Of a stretch of DNA of 64,000 nt, positions 51,694 through 61,278 are shown in pieces (position 1 is the first letter of the stretch; every line of letters begins with the position of its first letter). A model generated the notes under the pieces. The model searched no databases and was not told the DNA's origin. It was given only the letters and a program-made list of their open reading frames with translations. The translations under genes and the position numbers were made by a program. Source of the stretch: an uncultured Actinomycetes bacterium (GTDB lineage: Bacteria; Actinomycetota; Actinomycetes; Nanopelagicales; Nanopelagicaceae); NCBI GenBank assembly GCA_937876245.1, contig CALEGP010000034.1:18495-82494 (forward strand), read 5' to 3'.

Positions 51694-53172
51694 CTAATCT
51701 AGATAGTCGCGAAGAACTTGAGACCGCGATGGGTGGCGAAGCTTTGACATCGTCTTAGATTCAATTTGGCGGATCCGTTCACGAGTAACGCTGTAAACCT
51801 TGCCAATTTCATCCAACGTTTTGGGTTGGCCATCGGTCAAGCCAAAGCGCATTTTAACGACACCAGCTTCGCGTTCGGAGAGAGTCCCTAGAACTGAATG
51901 CAGTTGTTCCTGAAGCAGGGTAAATGAGACCGCATCCGCTGGAACTATCGCTTCAGAATCTTCAATCAAGTCACCGAATTCAGAATCTCCTTCTTCGCCA
52001 AGTGGCGTATGGAGAGAAATTGGTTCGCGGCCATATTTTTGAACTTCAACAACTTTTTCCGGAGTCATATCGAGCTCTTTTGCCAACTCTTCTGGAGTAG
52101 GTTCGCGTCCCAAATCTTGAAGCATCTGCCGTTGAACTCGAGCAAGTTTGTTAATCACTTCAACCATGTGAACTGGAATTCTAATTGTACGAGCTTGGTC
52201 GGCCATCGCGCGAGTAATCGCTTGGCGAATCCACCAAGTTGCGTAAGTAGAAAACTTATAACCCTTTGTGTAGTCGAATTTTTCTACGGCACGAATTAAA
52301 CCGAGGTTTCCCTCTTGGATTAGATCTAGAAATAACATTCCGCGGCCGGTATAGCGCTTTGCTAGCGACACCACGAGGCGCAGGTTTGCCTCAAGCAAGT
52401 GGTTCTTTGCTCTCTTGCCATCAAGGATTAATTGCTCAAGTTCCCGCTTATATTTGCGATCTAGCTTCTTCTCATTTTTAATAAGTTCATCGGCGAAGAG
52501 TCCTGCTTCTACTCGCAGCGATAAATCTACTTCCATCTCTGCATTAAGAAGTGGAACGCGACCAATCAACTTTAGATAATCTTTCACTGGATCGGCCGTG
52601 GCGCCTGCTGTTAGTACTGTTTGAACAGGTGCGTCGTCTTCTTCAGAGTCCTTGATTATAAATGCATTCTCTTCATTCTGAGATTCTTCCGCTACATTTA
52701 CTACGCGGATTTCACTTTCTTTTTCCTCTTCAATTATCTCTTTAACTTCTTCAACAAGAGTATCTAGGTCTTCGAGTTCTACATCCTCGAGTTCAACATC
52801 CTCACCATCAATTTTAGTGACAATCTTCTTGCCTGGCTTCACGACACCAGGAGCTTTAACTCCAAGCGCGGCCAACCGTTTTGCTTCAAGCGCGGCCTTA
52901 GTTGGAAATAATTTTCTTCCCGAAGATTTTGGCGATGATTTCTTCTCAGTTTTTTTAGCCTCTGCTAACTTCATTTCCGCTAATTCTATTTTAGTTGGAA
53001 AGAGGCGTGGTCCTGCAGATTTTTTCGCAATCTTCTTTGCGGATTTCTTTGCTGTAGCCTTCTTCGTAATCTTCTTTACCGCAGTTTTCTTCGCGACAGT
53101 TTTTTTGGTTGCCACTTTCTTCGCCACCTTCTTACTATCAGCGCTATTTTTTTGCGCACGAACTCCAGCCAC
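51694..53172 (-). CDS. rpoD: Primary sigma factor RpoD (HrdB/SigA type)
   Basis: 492-residue housekeeping sigma factor. The C-terminal 300 residues hold region 1.2 ([16 protein letters not shown]), region 2 ([43 protein letters not shown]), region 3 and region 4.2 ([20 protein letters not shown]). The N-terminal 110 residues are dominated by Lys and Ala ([17 protein letters not shown]), like a histone H1 tail, with a repeated element LFPTK at 57-61 and 88-92. Basic tails occur in other actinobacterial HrdB proteins. CDGSH follows in the same direction. Confidence 0.97.
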   Translation of the reverse strand: MAGVRAQKNSADSKKVAKKVATKKTVAKKTAVKKITKKATAKKSAKKIAKKSAGPRLFPTKIELAEMKLAEAKKTEKKSSPKSSGRKLFPTKAALEAKRLAALGVKAPGVVKPGKKIVTKIDGEDVELEDVELEDLDTLVEEVKEIIEEEKESEIRVVNVAEESQNEENAFIIKDSEEDDAPVQTVLTAGATADPVKDYLKLIGRVPLLNAEMEVDLSLRVEAGLFADELIKNEKKLDRKYKRELEQLILDGKRAKNHLLEANLRLVVSLAKRYTGRGMLFLDLIQEGNLGLIRAVEKFDYTKGYKFSTYATWWIRQAITRAMADQARTIRIPVHMVEVINKLARVQRQMLQDLGREPTPEELAKELDMTPEKVVEVQKYGREPISLHTPLGEEGDSEFGDLIEDSEAIVPADAVSFTLLQEQLHSVLGTLSEREAGVVKMRFGLTDGQPKTLDEIGKVYSVTRERIRQIESKTMSKLRHPSRSQVLRDYLD

Positions 53173-53273
53173 AATTTATCCTTTGCTTTGCCTGACCTCT
53201 GTTCGGGCCAGTGAAACTTGCTTGGCTATATTATAAATTGTCCATAGGCATTTATGCACATCGCAAAACGCGA

Positions 53274-54392
53274 TTATCGAGCGGAATTGCCCAAATTCCC
53301 GATCGCAAGCGCATCTTTGAGCACATTGCCCACAGTTTCCACCTCGATTAGGAAGCCATCATGACCAAATGGCGAGGAAATAGTGATTAACGGAAGGGCG
53401 GTTGGGGTCAATTCAGCGATTTCCTCTTGGAGTCTTGGCCAGAAAAGACGGTCCGAATCAATAGATATGACAATTATTGGGATTCTTATCGTTGCTAGAG
53501 CCTGCTCCACTCCTCCTCGATCTCGCCCAACATCGTGCGAATTCATGGCATCGGTAAGCGCAACATAGGTATTAGCATCAAAACGCTTGGCCAGTTTGGC
53601 GGCTTGATGGTCCAAATAAGATTCGACGGCATAGCGACCAGTTTCATCACCTTGGAGCTCGCGACCAAAGCGAACGTCCATCTCGGTCTCGGTGCGATAA
53701 GTTAGATGTGCAATACGGCGCGCAATTCCCATGCCTTCGGTCGGGCCTTGCTCGCGATCGTAATAATCGCCGCTGTTGTAATTTGGATCTGCCTTGATTG
53801 CTCGGATTTGGATTGATGCCGCGCCAATCTGATCACCTGTTGCAACTGCTGATGAACCAATTGTACAAATCGCATTGACTCGAGTCGGATGCTCTATCGC
53901 CCATTCGAGAGCGCGCATTCCGCCAAGAGAGGGGCCAACTGCTAAAACGTAATGAGAGATGTTAAGTGCATCTGTAAGTTTTAATTCGGCGGCGACCATG
54001 TCGCGAATTGTGATCGTGGGAAATCTTGACCCCCAGCGCTTTCCATCTGGTGCCAACGACGAGGGACCCGTACTCCCCTGACAGCCACCAATTACATTCG
54101 GGCAGATTACAAAATATTTATCTGTATCTAAGGGCAGTCCCGGCCCAACCATCGAAGGCCACCAACCTGGGACATCAGACCAACCAGTTAGCGCATGATT
54201 AACTAAAATCGCATTATCGCCAGCAGCGCTTAATTTGCCCCAAGTTTGGTAAGCAATAGTTGTATCTTGAAGTTTCTCTCCCGACTCAAGCTCAAGGTCT
54301 CCAATTTTCAGAAATTGCCTATCTCCAGGCGCATGGGTTTCTAGCCACGCACCTGTGATGTGACAATTACAATTCTCGGATTCAAAGCTCAC
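53274..54392 (-). CDS. metX: Homoserine O-acetyltransferase MetX
   Basis: 372-residue alpha/beta-hydrolase-fold enzyme that acetylates homoserine for methionine synthesis. Nucleophile S155 in VGPSLGGMRALEWA, Asp in SIDSDRLFWP and His in SPFGHDGFL complete the triad; VIGGCQGSTGPSS is a family signature. It starts 30 bases after metY and is therefore under the same SAM-IV-type riboswitch. Confidence 0.95.
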   Translation of the reverse strand: MSFESENCNCHITGAWLETHAPGDRQFLKIGDLELESGEKLQDTTIAYQTWGKLSAAGDNAILVNHALTGWSDVPGWWPSMVGPGLPLDTDKYFVICPNVIGGCQGSTGPSSLAPDGKRWGSRFPTITIRDMVAAELKLTDALNISHYVLAVGPSLGGMRALEWAIEHPTRVNAICTIGSSAVATGDQIGAASIQIRAIKADPNYNSGDYYDREQGPTEGMGIARRIAHLTYRTETEMDVRFGRELQGDETGRYAVESYLDHQAAKLAKRFDANTYVALTDAMNSHDVGRDRGGVEQALATIRIPIIVISIDSDRLFWPRLQEEIAELTPTALPLITISSPFGHDGFLIEVETVGNVLKDALAIGNLGNSAR

Positions 54393-54422
54393 TTGAGAAT
54401 CTTCGCTACTAACTTATTCTGC

Positions 54423-55742
54423 TTATTTCGCTGCTGCGAAGCCGTCGGTGATATCACCTTTGATATCCTCGATATTTTCGATGCCGACTGATAGGCGAAT
54501 CAAGCCAGGGGTAACGCCAGCAGCCAACTGCTCTTCTGGCGATAATTGTGAATGCGTAGTTGATGCTGGGTGAATTACCAGCGACCGGACATCGCCGATA
54601 TTTGCAACATGTGAATGGAGTTTAAGTCCCTCGACAAATTTCTTGCCAGCTTCGATTCCACCTTTAATCTCAAATGAGAGAACAGAGCCAGATCCCTTTG
54701 GCGCATATTTCTCAGCCAGTTTGTGCCAAGGAGATGAGGCAAGGGATGCATAGTTGACCTTCTCAACTTGAGGCTGATCTTCAAGCCACTTGGCCAACGT
54801 TTGTGCATTAGAGACATGGCGTTCGATTCGAAGTGAGAGAGTTTCAAGACCCTGGGCTAGCAACCAAGCATTAAATGGACTGACAGCAGCTCCGGTGTCG
54901 CGCAGTAAGGTCAAGCGGATTTTGAAAATGTAAGAAAGATTTGCACCGAATGCTGAGCCAACGCCAAGTGCATCTGCATAAACCAAACCATGATAGCTGG
55001 GATCTGGTTGGTTGAAGCCAGGGAATCGATCTTTATGTTGGGCGTAATCAAATTTGCCCGCATCAACAATCGCCCCTACTACTGAGTTACCGTGGCCAGA
55101 GAGGAATTTGGTAGCAGAGTGCACAACTACGTCAGCCCCATGCTCTAGTGGCCGGATTAAGTATGGTGTTGCCACAGTGTTGTCTACGATTAAGGGCACG
55201 CCATTTTTATGAGCAATATCTGCGATCGTTTCGATATCCAATACATCATTTTTTGGATTAGAAATTGTCTCGCCAAAAAACGCTTTTGTATTTGGCTTTA
55301 CCGCTGCTTGCCAAGATGCTGGGTCATCTGGATTTTCCACGAAAGTAACTTCGATGCCAAATTTTGGAAGTGTGTAATGGAAGAGATTGTAAGTTCCACC
55401 ATAAAGACTTGGTGACGAGACTATGTGATCTCCAGCTTCGGCAACATTCAAAACCGCATATGTTGTTGCAGCCGAACCGGATGCAACCAAGAGTGCAGCC
55501 ACGCCACCCTCAAGTGAGGCAATGCGCTGTTCAACTGCATCTTGGGTTGGATTCATAATGCGGGTGTAAATATTTCCAAGTTCAGCTAGACCGAATAGAT
55601 CTGCTGCATGCTTAGTATCGCGGAATTGGTAGGCCGTCGTCTGATACAACGGCAGAGCGCGAGCCCCGGTCGTAGGATCTGGAACTTGCCCTGCATGGAC
55701 TTGACGTGTTTCAAATGATGCTTTGTCTAGTGAAAACGACAT
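54423..55742 (-). CDS. metY: O-acetylhomoserine sulfhydrylase MetY
   Basis: 439-residue PLP enzyme making homocysteine directly from O-acetylhomoserine and sulfide. Features: [18 protein letters not shown] at the start, [22 protein letters not shown], and the PLP-lysine motif [17 protein letters not shown]. The ATG at 55742 has a strong GGAGGG ribosome site; a longer reading from 55814 would run into the riboswitch. With metX it gives the direct sulfhydrylation route. Confidence 0.96.
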   Translation of the reverse strand: MSFSLDKASFETRQVHAGQVPDPTTGARALPLYQTTAYQFRDTKHAADLFGLAELGNIYTRIMNPTQDAVEQRIASLEGGVAALLVASGSAATTYAVLNVAEAGDHIVSSPSLYGGTYNLFHYTLPKFGIEVTFVENPDDPASWQAAVKPNTKAFFGETISNPKNDVLDIETIADIAHKNGVPLIVDNTVATPYLIRPLEHGADVVVHSATKFLSGHGNSVVGAIVDAGKFDYAQHKDRFPGFNQPDPSYHGLVYADALGVGSAFGANLSYIFKIRLTLLRDTGAAVSPFNAWLLAQGLETLSLRIERHVSNAQTLAKWLEDQPQVEKVNYASLASSPWHKLAEKYAPKGSGSVLSFEIKGGIEAGKKFVEGLKLHSHVANIGDVRSLVIHPASTTHSQLSPEEQLAAGVTPGLIRLSVGIENIEDIKGDITDGFAAAK

Positions 55743-55800
55743 TACTGCCCTCCTATAAATTAAGGGGATAGCGTTATTGAATCGATACCCACGCTTGCCG

Positions 55801-55899
55801 ATTGCAATTTGCAATAGACCTGGTCTTCACCCGGAGCACCCCACCGTGGTGGAGGGTTGCCGTCCAGTAAGCCGGGGCTGATACCTGGAACTCGTGACC
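55801..55899 (-). promoter_or_regulatory. SAM-IV-type riboswitch upstream of metY
   Basis: On the minus strand the leader shows the actinobacterial SAM-IV pattern: GGTCACGAG (from 55899), CCCCGGCTTACTGGACGGC, AACCCTCC, GGTGGGGTGCTCCGGGTGA and GACC. A perfect 15-base palindrome ATTGCAAATTGCAAT (55801-55815) follows and may be part of the 3' stem. A related copy lies at 59301-59403. No T-rich terminator is obvious. Assignment is by pattern recognition. Confidence 0.88.
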
Positions 55900-55907
55900 T
55901 TCGCTAA

Positions 55908-55936
55908 ATTCTAGATAATGTTGCGCCAGATGTCTA
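55908..55936 (-). promoter_or_regulatory. Promoter of the metY-metX operon
   Basis: TAGACA (55936-55931) and TAGAAT (55913-55908) with 17 bp between, placing the start just before the riboswitch. The -35 overlaps the stop codon of the upstream amidohydrolase gene. A matching pair lies before the second riboswitch. Confidence 0.7.
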
Positions 55937-56728
55937 GTTGCTAATCCTTTGCAACTCTTTTATGAAGTTGGATAGAACCATTGAATATTCCATAAACTTT
56001 ATCCCGGGATTTAACTCCCCATCCACCAACAGATCAGCCCGGTTCTCGAGCATAATTGAGTGGACTCTTGGGTCGCTTTGATAATAATCAAGTGGCACAT
56101 AAGTTCCCGCATAAGGTTGATTAAAAACCGTTGGACCAAATTGGGAGAAATATTCGCTAGCTAAATTAGCAAGTGCCGGTGGGGTATGGAACTCATCGGT
56201 CCCAATACAGACCGGTGGCCTGTCTTGACCGTGATTGACCGCATTTGGGTGCTGGTTTTCCCGATAGGAATGAAAATCCAAAATCGTGATCCCTCCCAAT
56301 TCCTGCAACTTGGTCTGAACTAAATCGGTAAGGGCCTGCGCGTAAGGTGCAAAATACCTAGCAATCAGCTGCCTGCCATCAAAACCTGGGCTGCGAAGTG
56401 GGATTCCGGTCGAAGTCTTTAAATAGACCGCGCCCATCCCAACCTTATTCATGACCTCCCTATCATCTGGAAATCGTTCAGGATCTATAACAAGCCTGGA
56501 AAACTTATTTATGAAGAGCGTTGGTTTCACACCAAGTTCGGCAGTTGCGTGAAGCGCCATCTCTTGGGTTAGTGAATCTGTCATCTCGTCGAGTTCGGAT
56601 TCGAGTTCTAAATCACCTAGCAATATCTCGTTGCGAATTTCGGCCGGTATATACCGTGATGAGTGCGGAATGTGAATGATCAACCGGGAGTTGAAATCCC
56701 CTGGGACTATTTCGAAATTACTAGCCAC
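55934..56728 (-). CDS. N-formylglutamate amidohydrolase family protein
   Basis: 264-residue hydrolase of the FGase family (known activity: removal of formate from N-formylglutamate). Family features are LIIHIPHSSRYIP, NKFSRLVIDPERF with the downstream GMGAVYLKT, and ILDFHSYRENQHP. No histidine-degradation genes are nearby. Instead it is the last gene of a SAM-riboswitch-controlled ABC transporter operon, sharing one base with the ATPase gene. That context suggests a sulfur-related N-formyl substrate such as N-formylmethionine (inference). Confidence 0.85.
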   Translation of the reverse strand: MASNFEIVPGDFNSRLIIHIPHSSRYIPAEIRNEILLGDLELESELDEMTDSLTQEMALHATAELGVKPTLFINKFSRLVIDPERFPDDREVMNKVGMGAVYLKTSTGIPLRSPGFDGRQLIARYFAPYAQALTDLVQTKLQELGGITILDFHSYRENQHPNAVNHGQDRPPVCIGTDEFHTPPALANLASEYFSQFGPTVFNQPYAGTYVPLDYYQSDPRVHSIMLENRADLLVDGELNPGIKFMEYSMVLSNFIKELQRISN

Positions 56729-57477
56729 TAAAGGCGACCAGCCTCGTGTACCCGCTTCAAGAATTCCTTAGTCTCCAACTTCTCCGGTGATTCCAGAATT
56801 TGTGCCGGAGTGCCCCACTCCAAAATTTTTCCATGGTGCAAGAAACACACTTCATCAGCAACCTGCTTAGCAAAGCCCATTTCGTGAGTGGCCAAGACCA
56901 TCGTCATGCCCTCCATTTTTAAATCTCTAACCGTGGATAGAACTTCATTAACAAGGACTGGATCCAGTGCTGAGGTAATTTCGTCCAACAATAACAATCG
57001 AGGTGCAACAGCAATCGACCTGATAATTGCAACTCGTTGTTGTTGTCCGCCACTGAGACGATCTGGGTAATCTTCTGCCTTCTCGCGCAGACCGAAGCGA
57101 TCCAATAATTTGTAGGCGCTATCGCGCGCCACTTCTTTTGAGATTCCTTGGACTTTAATCGGTGCCAAAGTTATATTATCGATTACCTTCATATGCGGAA
57201 ATAGATTGAAGGATTGAAAAACGATGCCCAGTTTTCGCCGAACTTTGTCTACGTCGGCATCAACGGCTGTTATATCTTCACCATCCAACTTAATCGAGCC
57301 ATCATCGACCTGATCCAGGAGATTTATACAGCGAAGCAGCGTCGATTTTCCGGAACCCGAAGAACCGATGAAAACTGTGGCGGTGTGTACCGGAACGCTG
57401 AAGGAAATATCTTCAAGTACTACCTCGGAACCATATGACTTTCGTAATTTATCAACCTTTAAAACTGGTTCGCTCAT
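56728..57477 (-). CDS. Amino acid ABC transporter ATP-binding protein
   Basis: 249-residue ATPase of the polar amino acid (GlnQ/HisP) group. Walker A GSSGSGKST (38-46), signature LSGGQQQRVA (141-150), Walker B LLLLDEITSALD and the H-loop ATHEM are intact. It overlaps the permease by four bases and the amidohydrolase by one, so translation is coupled. The SAM-IV-type leader of the operon indicates a methionine-related substrate. Confidence 0.94.
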   Translation of the reverse strand: MSEPVLKVDKLRKSYGSEVVLEDISFSVPVHTATVFIGSSGSGKSTLLRCINLLDQVDDGSIKLDGEDITAVDADVDKVRRKLGIVFQSFNLFPHMKVIDNITLAPIKVQGISKEVARDSAYKLLDRFGLREKAEDYPDRLSGGQQQRVAIIRSIAVAPRLLLLDEITSALDPVLVNEVLSTVRDLKMEGMTMVLATHEMGFAKQVADEVCFLHHGKILEWGTPAQILESPEKLETKEFLKRVHEAGRL

Positions 57478-58385
57478 GCCACACCTGTTGCATTCTGGCG
57501 TTCGATAGAGCGACGAAGCGTGCGATCGGTAAACCTGGTAAGCGGAATAGTGACGAGTAAGAAGATTATTGCCGCCATGACATATGGGGTGTAATTGAAA
57601 CTGCGACTACTGGCAATTTGCGCGGCTCTAACCGCATCTGTGACGCCAAGAATCGACACTAGACCCGTGTCCTTAATTAAGGCCACCAAGTCATTTAATA
57701 GCGGCGGTGTCACGCGCCGAAAAGCTTGTGGAAGGACTACGTGGCGAAGGCTCTGAAAATGGCTCAGACCTAGCGATCTTGCCGCTGCTCTCTGGCTTGG
57801 ATGGATAGTCAAAATTCCACTTCGAATAACTTCAGCGACGTATGCCGTATAGGTGATCACAACAGCGATAGTTCCCAGAATCAAAACGTTATTTGTAAGA
57901 CCCTGAATCCGTAGCGCCGGGATTCCAAATCCAACCAATAAAATAACAAGCAACATCGGAATTCCGCGGAAAACATCCACATAAATGGTCGCCAGAATTC
58001 TAAATGGCGCCAAAGCTGGAGACCGGGACGTTCTAATTAATGCGATGCTCAAACCAAAAGTTGCGACACATGTAGATGCGATAAGGGTCAACATAACGTT
58101 TGTACCAAATCCAAGGATAATTTTTGGTAAAACTTCGACGCCATAAGCCCAAGCAAAAAAAGTGTCAGATAAAGATTTCCAGCCAGGCGAGGTCACAACG
58201 AATAAAGCCAGTCCGCCAATCACAAAAATACTTGAAGAAACAGCTACCCATGCATTTCTTGTGTTACGTGCTTTCCGGGCAATTCTGCGGTCTTTTTCTA
58301 ATTGACTTGGAGTCCACTCGCCACCAAAGTCATAGGGCGCATCACCTGAATTGGATTCAGATGAACGCCCCATGTCATTACTCAT
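57474..58385 (-). CDS. Amino acid ABC transporter permease
   Basis: 303-residue HisMQ-type permease. After a 60-residue polar N-terminus with one early hydrophobic segment there are about five more segments and the EAA-loop sequence RAAARSLGLSHFQSLRHVVLPQAFR that contacts the ATPase. VDVFRGIPMLLVILLVGFG is typical. Only one permease gene is present, so the transporter is presumably a homodimer in the membrane. It is the second gene of the operon. Confidence 0.93.
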   Translation of the reverse strand: MSNDMGRSSESNSGDAPYDFGGEWTPSQLEKDRRIARKARNTRNAWVAVSSSIFVIGGLALFVVTSPGWKSLSDTFFAWAYGVEVLPKIILGFGTNVMLTLIASTCVATFGLSIALIRTSRSPALAPFRILATIYVDVFRGIPMLLVILLVGFGIPALRIQGLTNNVLILGTIAVVITYTAYVAEVIRSGILTIHPSQRAAARSLGLSHFQSLRHVVLPQAFRRVTPPLLNDLVALIKDTGLVSILGVTDAVRAAQIASSRSFNYTPYVMAAIIFLLVTIPLTRFTDRTLRRSIERQNATGVA

Positions 58386-58398
58386 ATTAGGTTGGAGA

Positions 58399-59250
58399 CT
58401 ACTTCAAGAATGGCGCTCCTGCGGCAGATGTAAGCCATTTATTAGTAATCGTTTCTAACTCACCACTGTCGCGAACAGCTTCTAGAGCCTTTGTTATGCA
58501 CTTAGTAATTGGGCTGTCCTTAGCAAGTAGAAGTCCGGCGCCTTCATCAGCTGAACTTGAATTCTCAAGCTGGCCAACAATAATTCCGTTATCAACTTCC
58601 ACGGCAGATAGATAGAAAGCAGTTGGAAGATCAACTACGAAGCCATCGATTTGGCCGTTCTTAAGTGCCGCAACTCCAGCGGCGTTATCATTGAAAACTT
58701 GAGGCTTAAGGCCAAGAACATTTTCAACTGCATCTAGTGAAGTCGTGCCAACTGCGGCGCCAATCTTTGGATTCGCTGCCTTGATATCAGCCACTGAAGT
58801 TGCATCAGCAATCTTGCTTCCCTTAAAGGAAACGATTGATTGATTTGACTTATAGTAAGAAGTTGAGAAATCAACAACCTTCGCACGGTCAGTGGTGATT
58901 GAATACTGCTGAATGTTGAAATCGAAAGTCTTTGGTCCTGGTGCAATTGCGCCATCGAATGTCGTACGGATCCACTTGACATCTGTTTTGTCGTAGCCAA
59001 GTTCACTTGCAACTGCGTATGCAACCGCTGCTTCGAAACCTTCGCCTGACTCTGGATCGTCATTTAAAACCCATGGTGAATATGCAGGTTCGCCAGTGGC
59101 AATCGTAAGAATATCGGGAGTAACTGTTGAAAGCGCTCCTGTTTCGCAATCAGATGATGCGCTTACAGATTTACTATCACTTGAAGAACCACAGCTTGTA
59201 AGTAACAGCACTGCAATCGCCAGCGGTGCAAATAATTTTAGCTTTTTCAT
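58399..59250 (-). CDS. Amino acid ABC transporter substrate-binding lipoprotein
   Basis: 283-residue extracytoplasmic solute-binding protein (family 3). The lipobox LLLTSC is near residue 20, then a Ser-rich linker, and the binding domain with TGEPAYSPWVLNDD, GFEAAVAYAVASELG, DFNIQQYSITTDRAKVVDFS and GAAVGTTSLDAV. The ATG at 59250 has an AAGGGC site and is preferred to GTG at 59265. First gene of a four-gene operon behind a SAM-IV-type riboswitch; this is not the usual MetQ family, so methionine or a derivative as ligand is inference from regulation. Confidence 0.93.
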   Translation of the reverse strand: MKKLKLFAPLAIAVLLLTSCGSSSDSKSVSASSDCETGALSTVTPDILTIATGEPAYSPWVLNDDPESGEGFEAAVAYAVASELGYDKTDVKWIRTTFDGAIAPGPKTFDFNIQQYSITTDRAKVVDFSTSYYKSNQSIVSFKGSKIADATSVADIKAANPKIGAAVGTTSLDAVENVLGLKPQVFNDNAAGVAALKNGQIDGFVVDLPTAFYLSAVEVDNGIIVGQLENSSSADEGAGLLLAKDSPITKCITKALEAVRDSGELETITNKWLTSAAGAPFLK

Positions 59251-59300
59251 TTTTTTGCCCTTCACTAATTAGATCGTCAGACCTTTAATTGTCCGCACTT

Positions 59301-59403
59301 GCCAGTTGCAATCTGCTACTGACCTGGTCTTCATCCGGAGCACCCCACCGCGGAGGAGGGTTGCCGTCCAGTAAGCCGGGGCTCTGACCTGGAACTCGTG
59401 ACC
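59301..59403 (-). promoter_or_regulatory. SAM-IV-type riboswitch upstream of the ABC transporter operon
   Basis: Near-copy of the metY leader on the minus strand: GGTCACGAGTTCCAGGT (from 59403), GCCCCGGCTTACTGGACGGC, AACCCTCC, CGGTGGGGTGCTCCGGATGA, GACCAGGTC. It places the amino acid transporter and the amidohydrolase under SAM control. Confidence 0.88.
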
Positions 59404-59410
59404 GAAACGA

Positions 59411-59440
59411 ATTCTAAATAAGGTGGCATACCAATGTCTA
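59411..59440 (-). promoter_or_regulatory. Promoter of the SAM-controlled ABC transporter operon
   Basis: TAGACA (59440-59435) and TAGAAT (59416-59411), 18 bp apart, immediately before the riboswitch. The hexamers are identical to those before metY and the surrounding ACTAGACAT is shared. Confidence 0.7.
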
Positions 59441-59463
59441 GTCGCTGAAATCTTGGGAGTAAC

Positions 59464-61167
59464 TCAATTATGTTCGCGCCAACCTGAAGTAATTGGCAGT
59501 CTTCTGTCCTTACCAAATGCGCGCTTAGAAATCTTGGTTCCGGGCGGATATTGGCGACGCTTATATTCAGCAGCATCCACCATTCGAATAATTTTGGTTG
59601 CCAACTCTAAATCGAAGCCAGCCGCTAGGACTCCGGATAGTCCCAAGTCCTGGTCGATATAGATCCGCAAAATCTGATCCAAAATAAGGTAATCCGGCAA
59701 GGAATCCGTGTCTTTCTGCCCAGGACGCAATTCTGCGCTTGGTTCCTTCTCGATTGAACGAATCGGGATCGGCGGTCTTCGGTCGTGTTTTATCGCCTGA
59801 CTATTTCGCCATTTTGAAAGGGCCCAGACATCGGATTTGAAGAGGTCTTTTATTGGCGCAAATCCCCCAACTGCGTCACCGTATAGAGTCGAATATCCCA
59901 CAGCCAGTTCAGATTTATTGCCAGTTGCTAAAACTAGGTGACCTTCCTGATTTGAAAGTCCCATCAATGTAGTCCCGCGAATTCGAGCTTGAACATTTTC
60001 TTCGGCCAATCCAGTTAATCCGAGTTGAGATAAGAAGACTGAGACCATTGGTTCAATCTCAATAACTCGAAAATTTAGGCCGATGTTCTTTGCCAGTTCA
60101 ACAGCATCAAAGAGTGAGTGATCCGAAGAATATCGACTCGGAAGGCCCACGCCATAAACTCGATCTGGACCAAGAGCATCTGCTGCAATGGCCGCAACAA
60201 TGGCCGAATCAATGCCCCCAGAAAGTCCAAGAATTACGCTCTTAAAATTATTTTTCTCGGCATAATCACGGAGCCCAATCACAAGCGCTTGCCAGGTCTG
60301 GGCCAAATCAGTCATGGGATGGGCGATGCCATGAGTTATTTTTTTATAGGTTTCTAGCGGGGCTTGCGAGATAACGATATCTGGAGCACTCGTGCCCAGC
60401 GCAAGGTCTAAATCAATAACCATTAGGCCATCAAAAAATTGTGGAGCTCTCGCGATAATCTCGCCATTAGCTGCCGCGACAATGCTGTCACCATCGAAAA
60501 CTAAGTCGTCTTGTGCGCCAGTCATGTTTACATATGCCAATGGCGCCCCAATATCCTTGGCTCGCTTTCGAACCAAGAGTTGTCGAAGATCCTCTTTAGC
60601 TAATTCGTATGGACTGCCATTTGGAACCAAAACAAGGCCCGGAGTTCTTGCCGTGAGTTCTGCGACTGGTCCATTATCAAGCCAAATATCTTCACAGATT
60701 GCAATCCCGATATCCACGCCGTGAAAGCGAACAACAAGAGATCGATCCCCGGAAACAAAATTTCTAAATTCATCAAATACGCCGTAGTTAGGTAGATGAT
60801 GCTTTACATACGTTGCAACAACCTCACCTCGGTAAACTAAGGCAACTGAATTAAGTGGCTTCTGATCGGCAGTTGCATCTAGAAAACCAATGACGGCAAG
60901 AATTTCGCCAAAGCCCTGATTATCTAAGCTACTAGCCACTTCTAAAACCGCGGCTTTACTGGCCTCTCTAAAAGTTTGGCGAAGCGCTAAATCTTCGACT
61001 GGATATCCGGTAATAACCATCTCCGGGAAGAGCAGAACATGGGCTCCGGCCGCGCTCGCCTTGCTCGCATATTCAGATATCAACTCACTATTGCCAGCAA
61101 GGTCACCAACTGTTGGATTAATTTGCGCCATGGCGATTCGTAATTGGCCAATAGCTTGATTTCGCAT
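59464..61167 (-). CDS. nadE: Glutamine-dependent NAD+ synthetase
   Basis: 567-residue two-domain enzyme. The N-terminal nitrilase-like glutaminase domain has its catalytic Glu-Lys-Cys triad: E49 (LLFPEM), K122 (VKHHLPNYG) and C158 (IAICEDIW). The C-terminal synthetase domain has the P-loop SGGIDSA (316-322). It amidates nicotinic acid adenine dinucleotide to NAD using glutamine. It is divergent from panB and has no overlap with neighbours. Confidence 0.97.
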   Translation of the reverse strand: MRNQAIGQLRIAMAQINPTVGDLAGNSELISEYASKASAAGAHVLLFPEMVITGYPVEDLALRQTFREASKAAVLEVASSLDNQGFGEILAVIGFLDATADQKPLNSVALVYRGEVVATYVKHHLPNYGVFDEFRNFVSGDRSLVVRFHGVDIGIAICEDIWLDNGPVAELTARTPGLVLVPNGSPYELAKEDLRQLLVRKRAKDIGAPLAYVNMTGAQDDLVFDGDSIVAAANGEIIARAPQFFDGLMVIDLDLALGTSAPDIVISQAPLETYKKITHGIAHPMTDLAQTWQALVIGLRDYAEKNNFKSVILGLSGGIDSAIVAAIAADALGPDRVYGVGLPSRYSSDHSLFDAVELAKNIGLNFRVIEIEPMVSVFLSQLGLTGLAEENVQARIRGTTLMGLSNQEGHLVLATGNKSELAVGYSTLYGDAVGGFAPIKDLFKSDVWALSKWRNSQAIKHDRRPPIPIRSIEKEPSAELRPGQKDTDSLPDYLILDQILRIYIDQDLGLSGVLAAGFDLELATKIIRMVDAAEYKRRQYPPGTKISKRAFGKDRRLPITSGWREHN

Positions 61168-61278
61168 GTGACTAGCCTACCTGCATAGTAATTGGCTACA
61201 CTTTCCAACAGTTCTTCCAAGTGCCAGAGACCGAAAGCCGGCTTTGAGTCTGATGAACTGAACCTAGGAGCGCGACCC

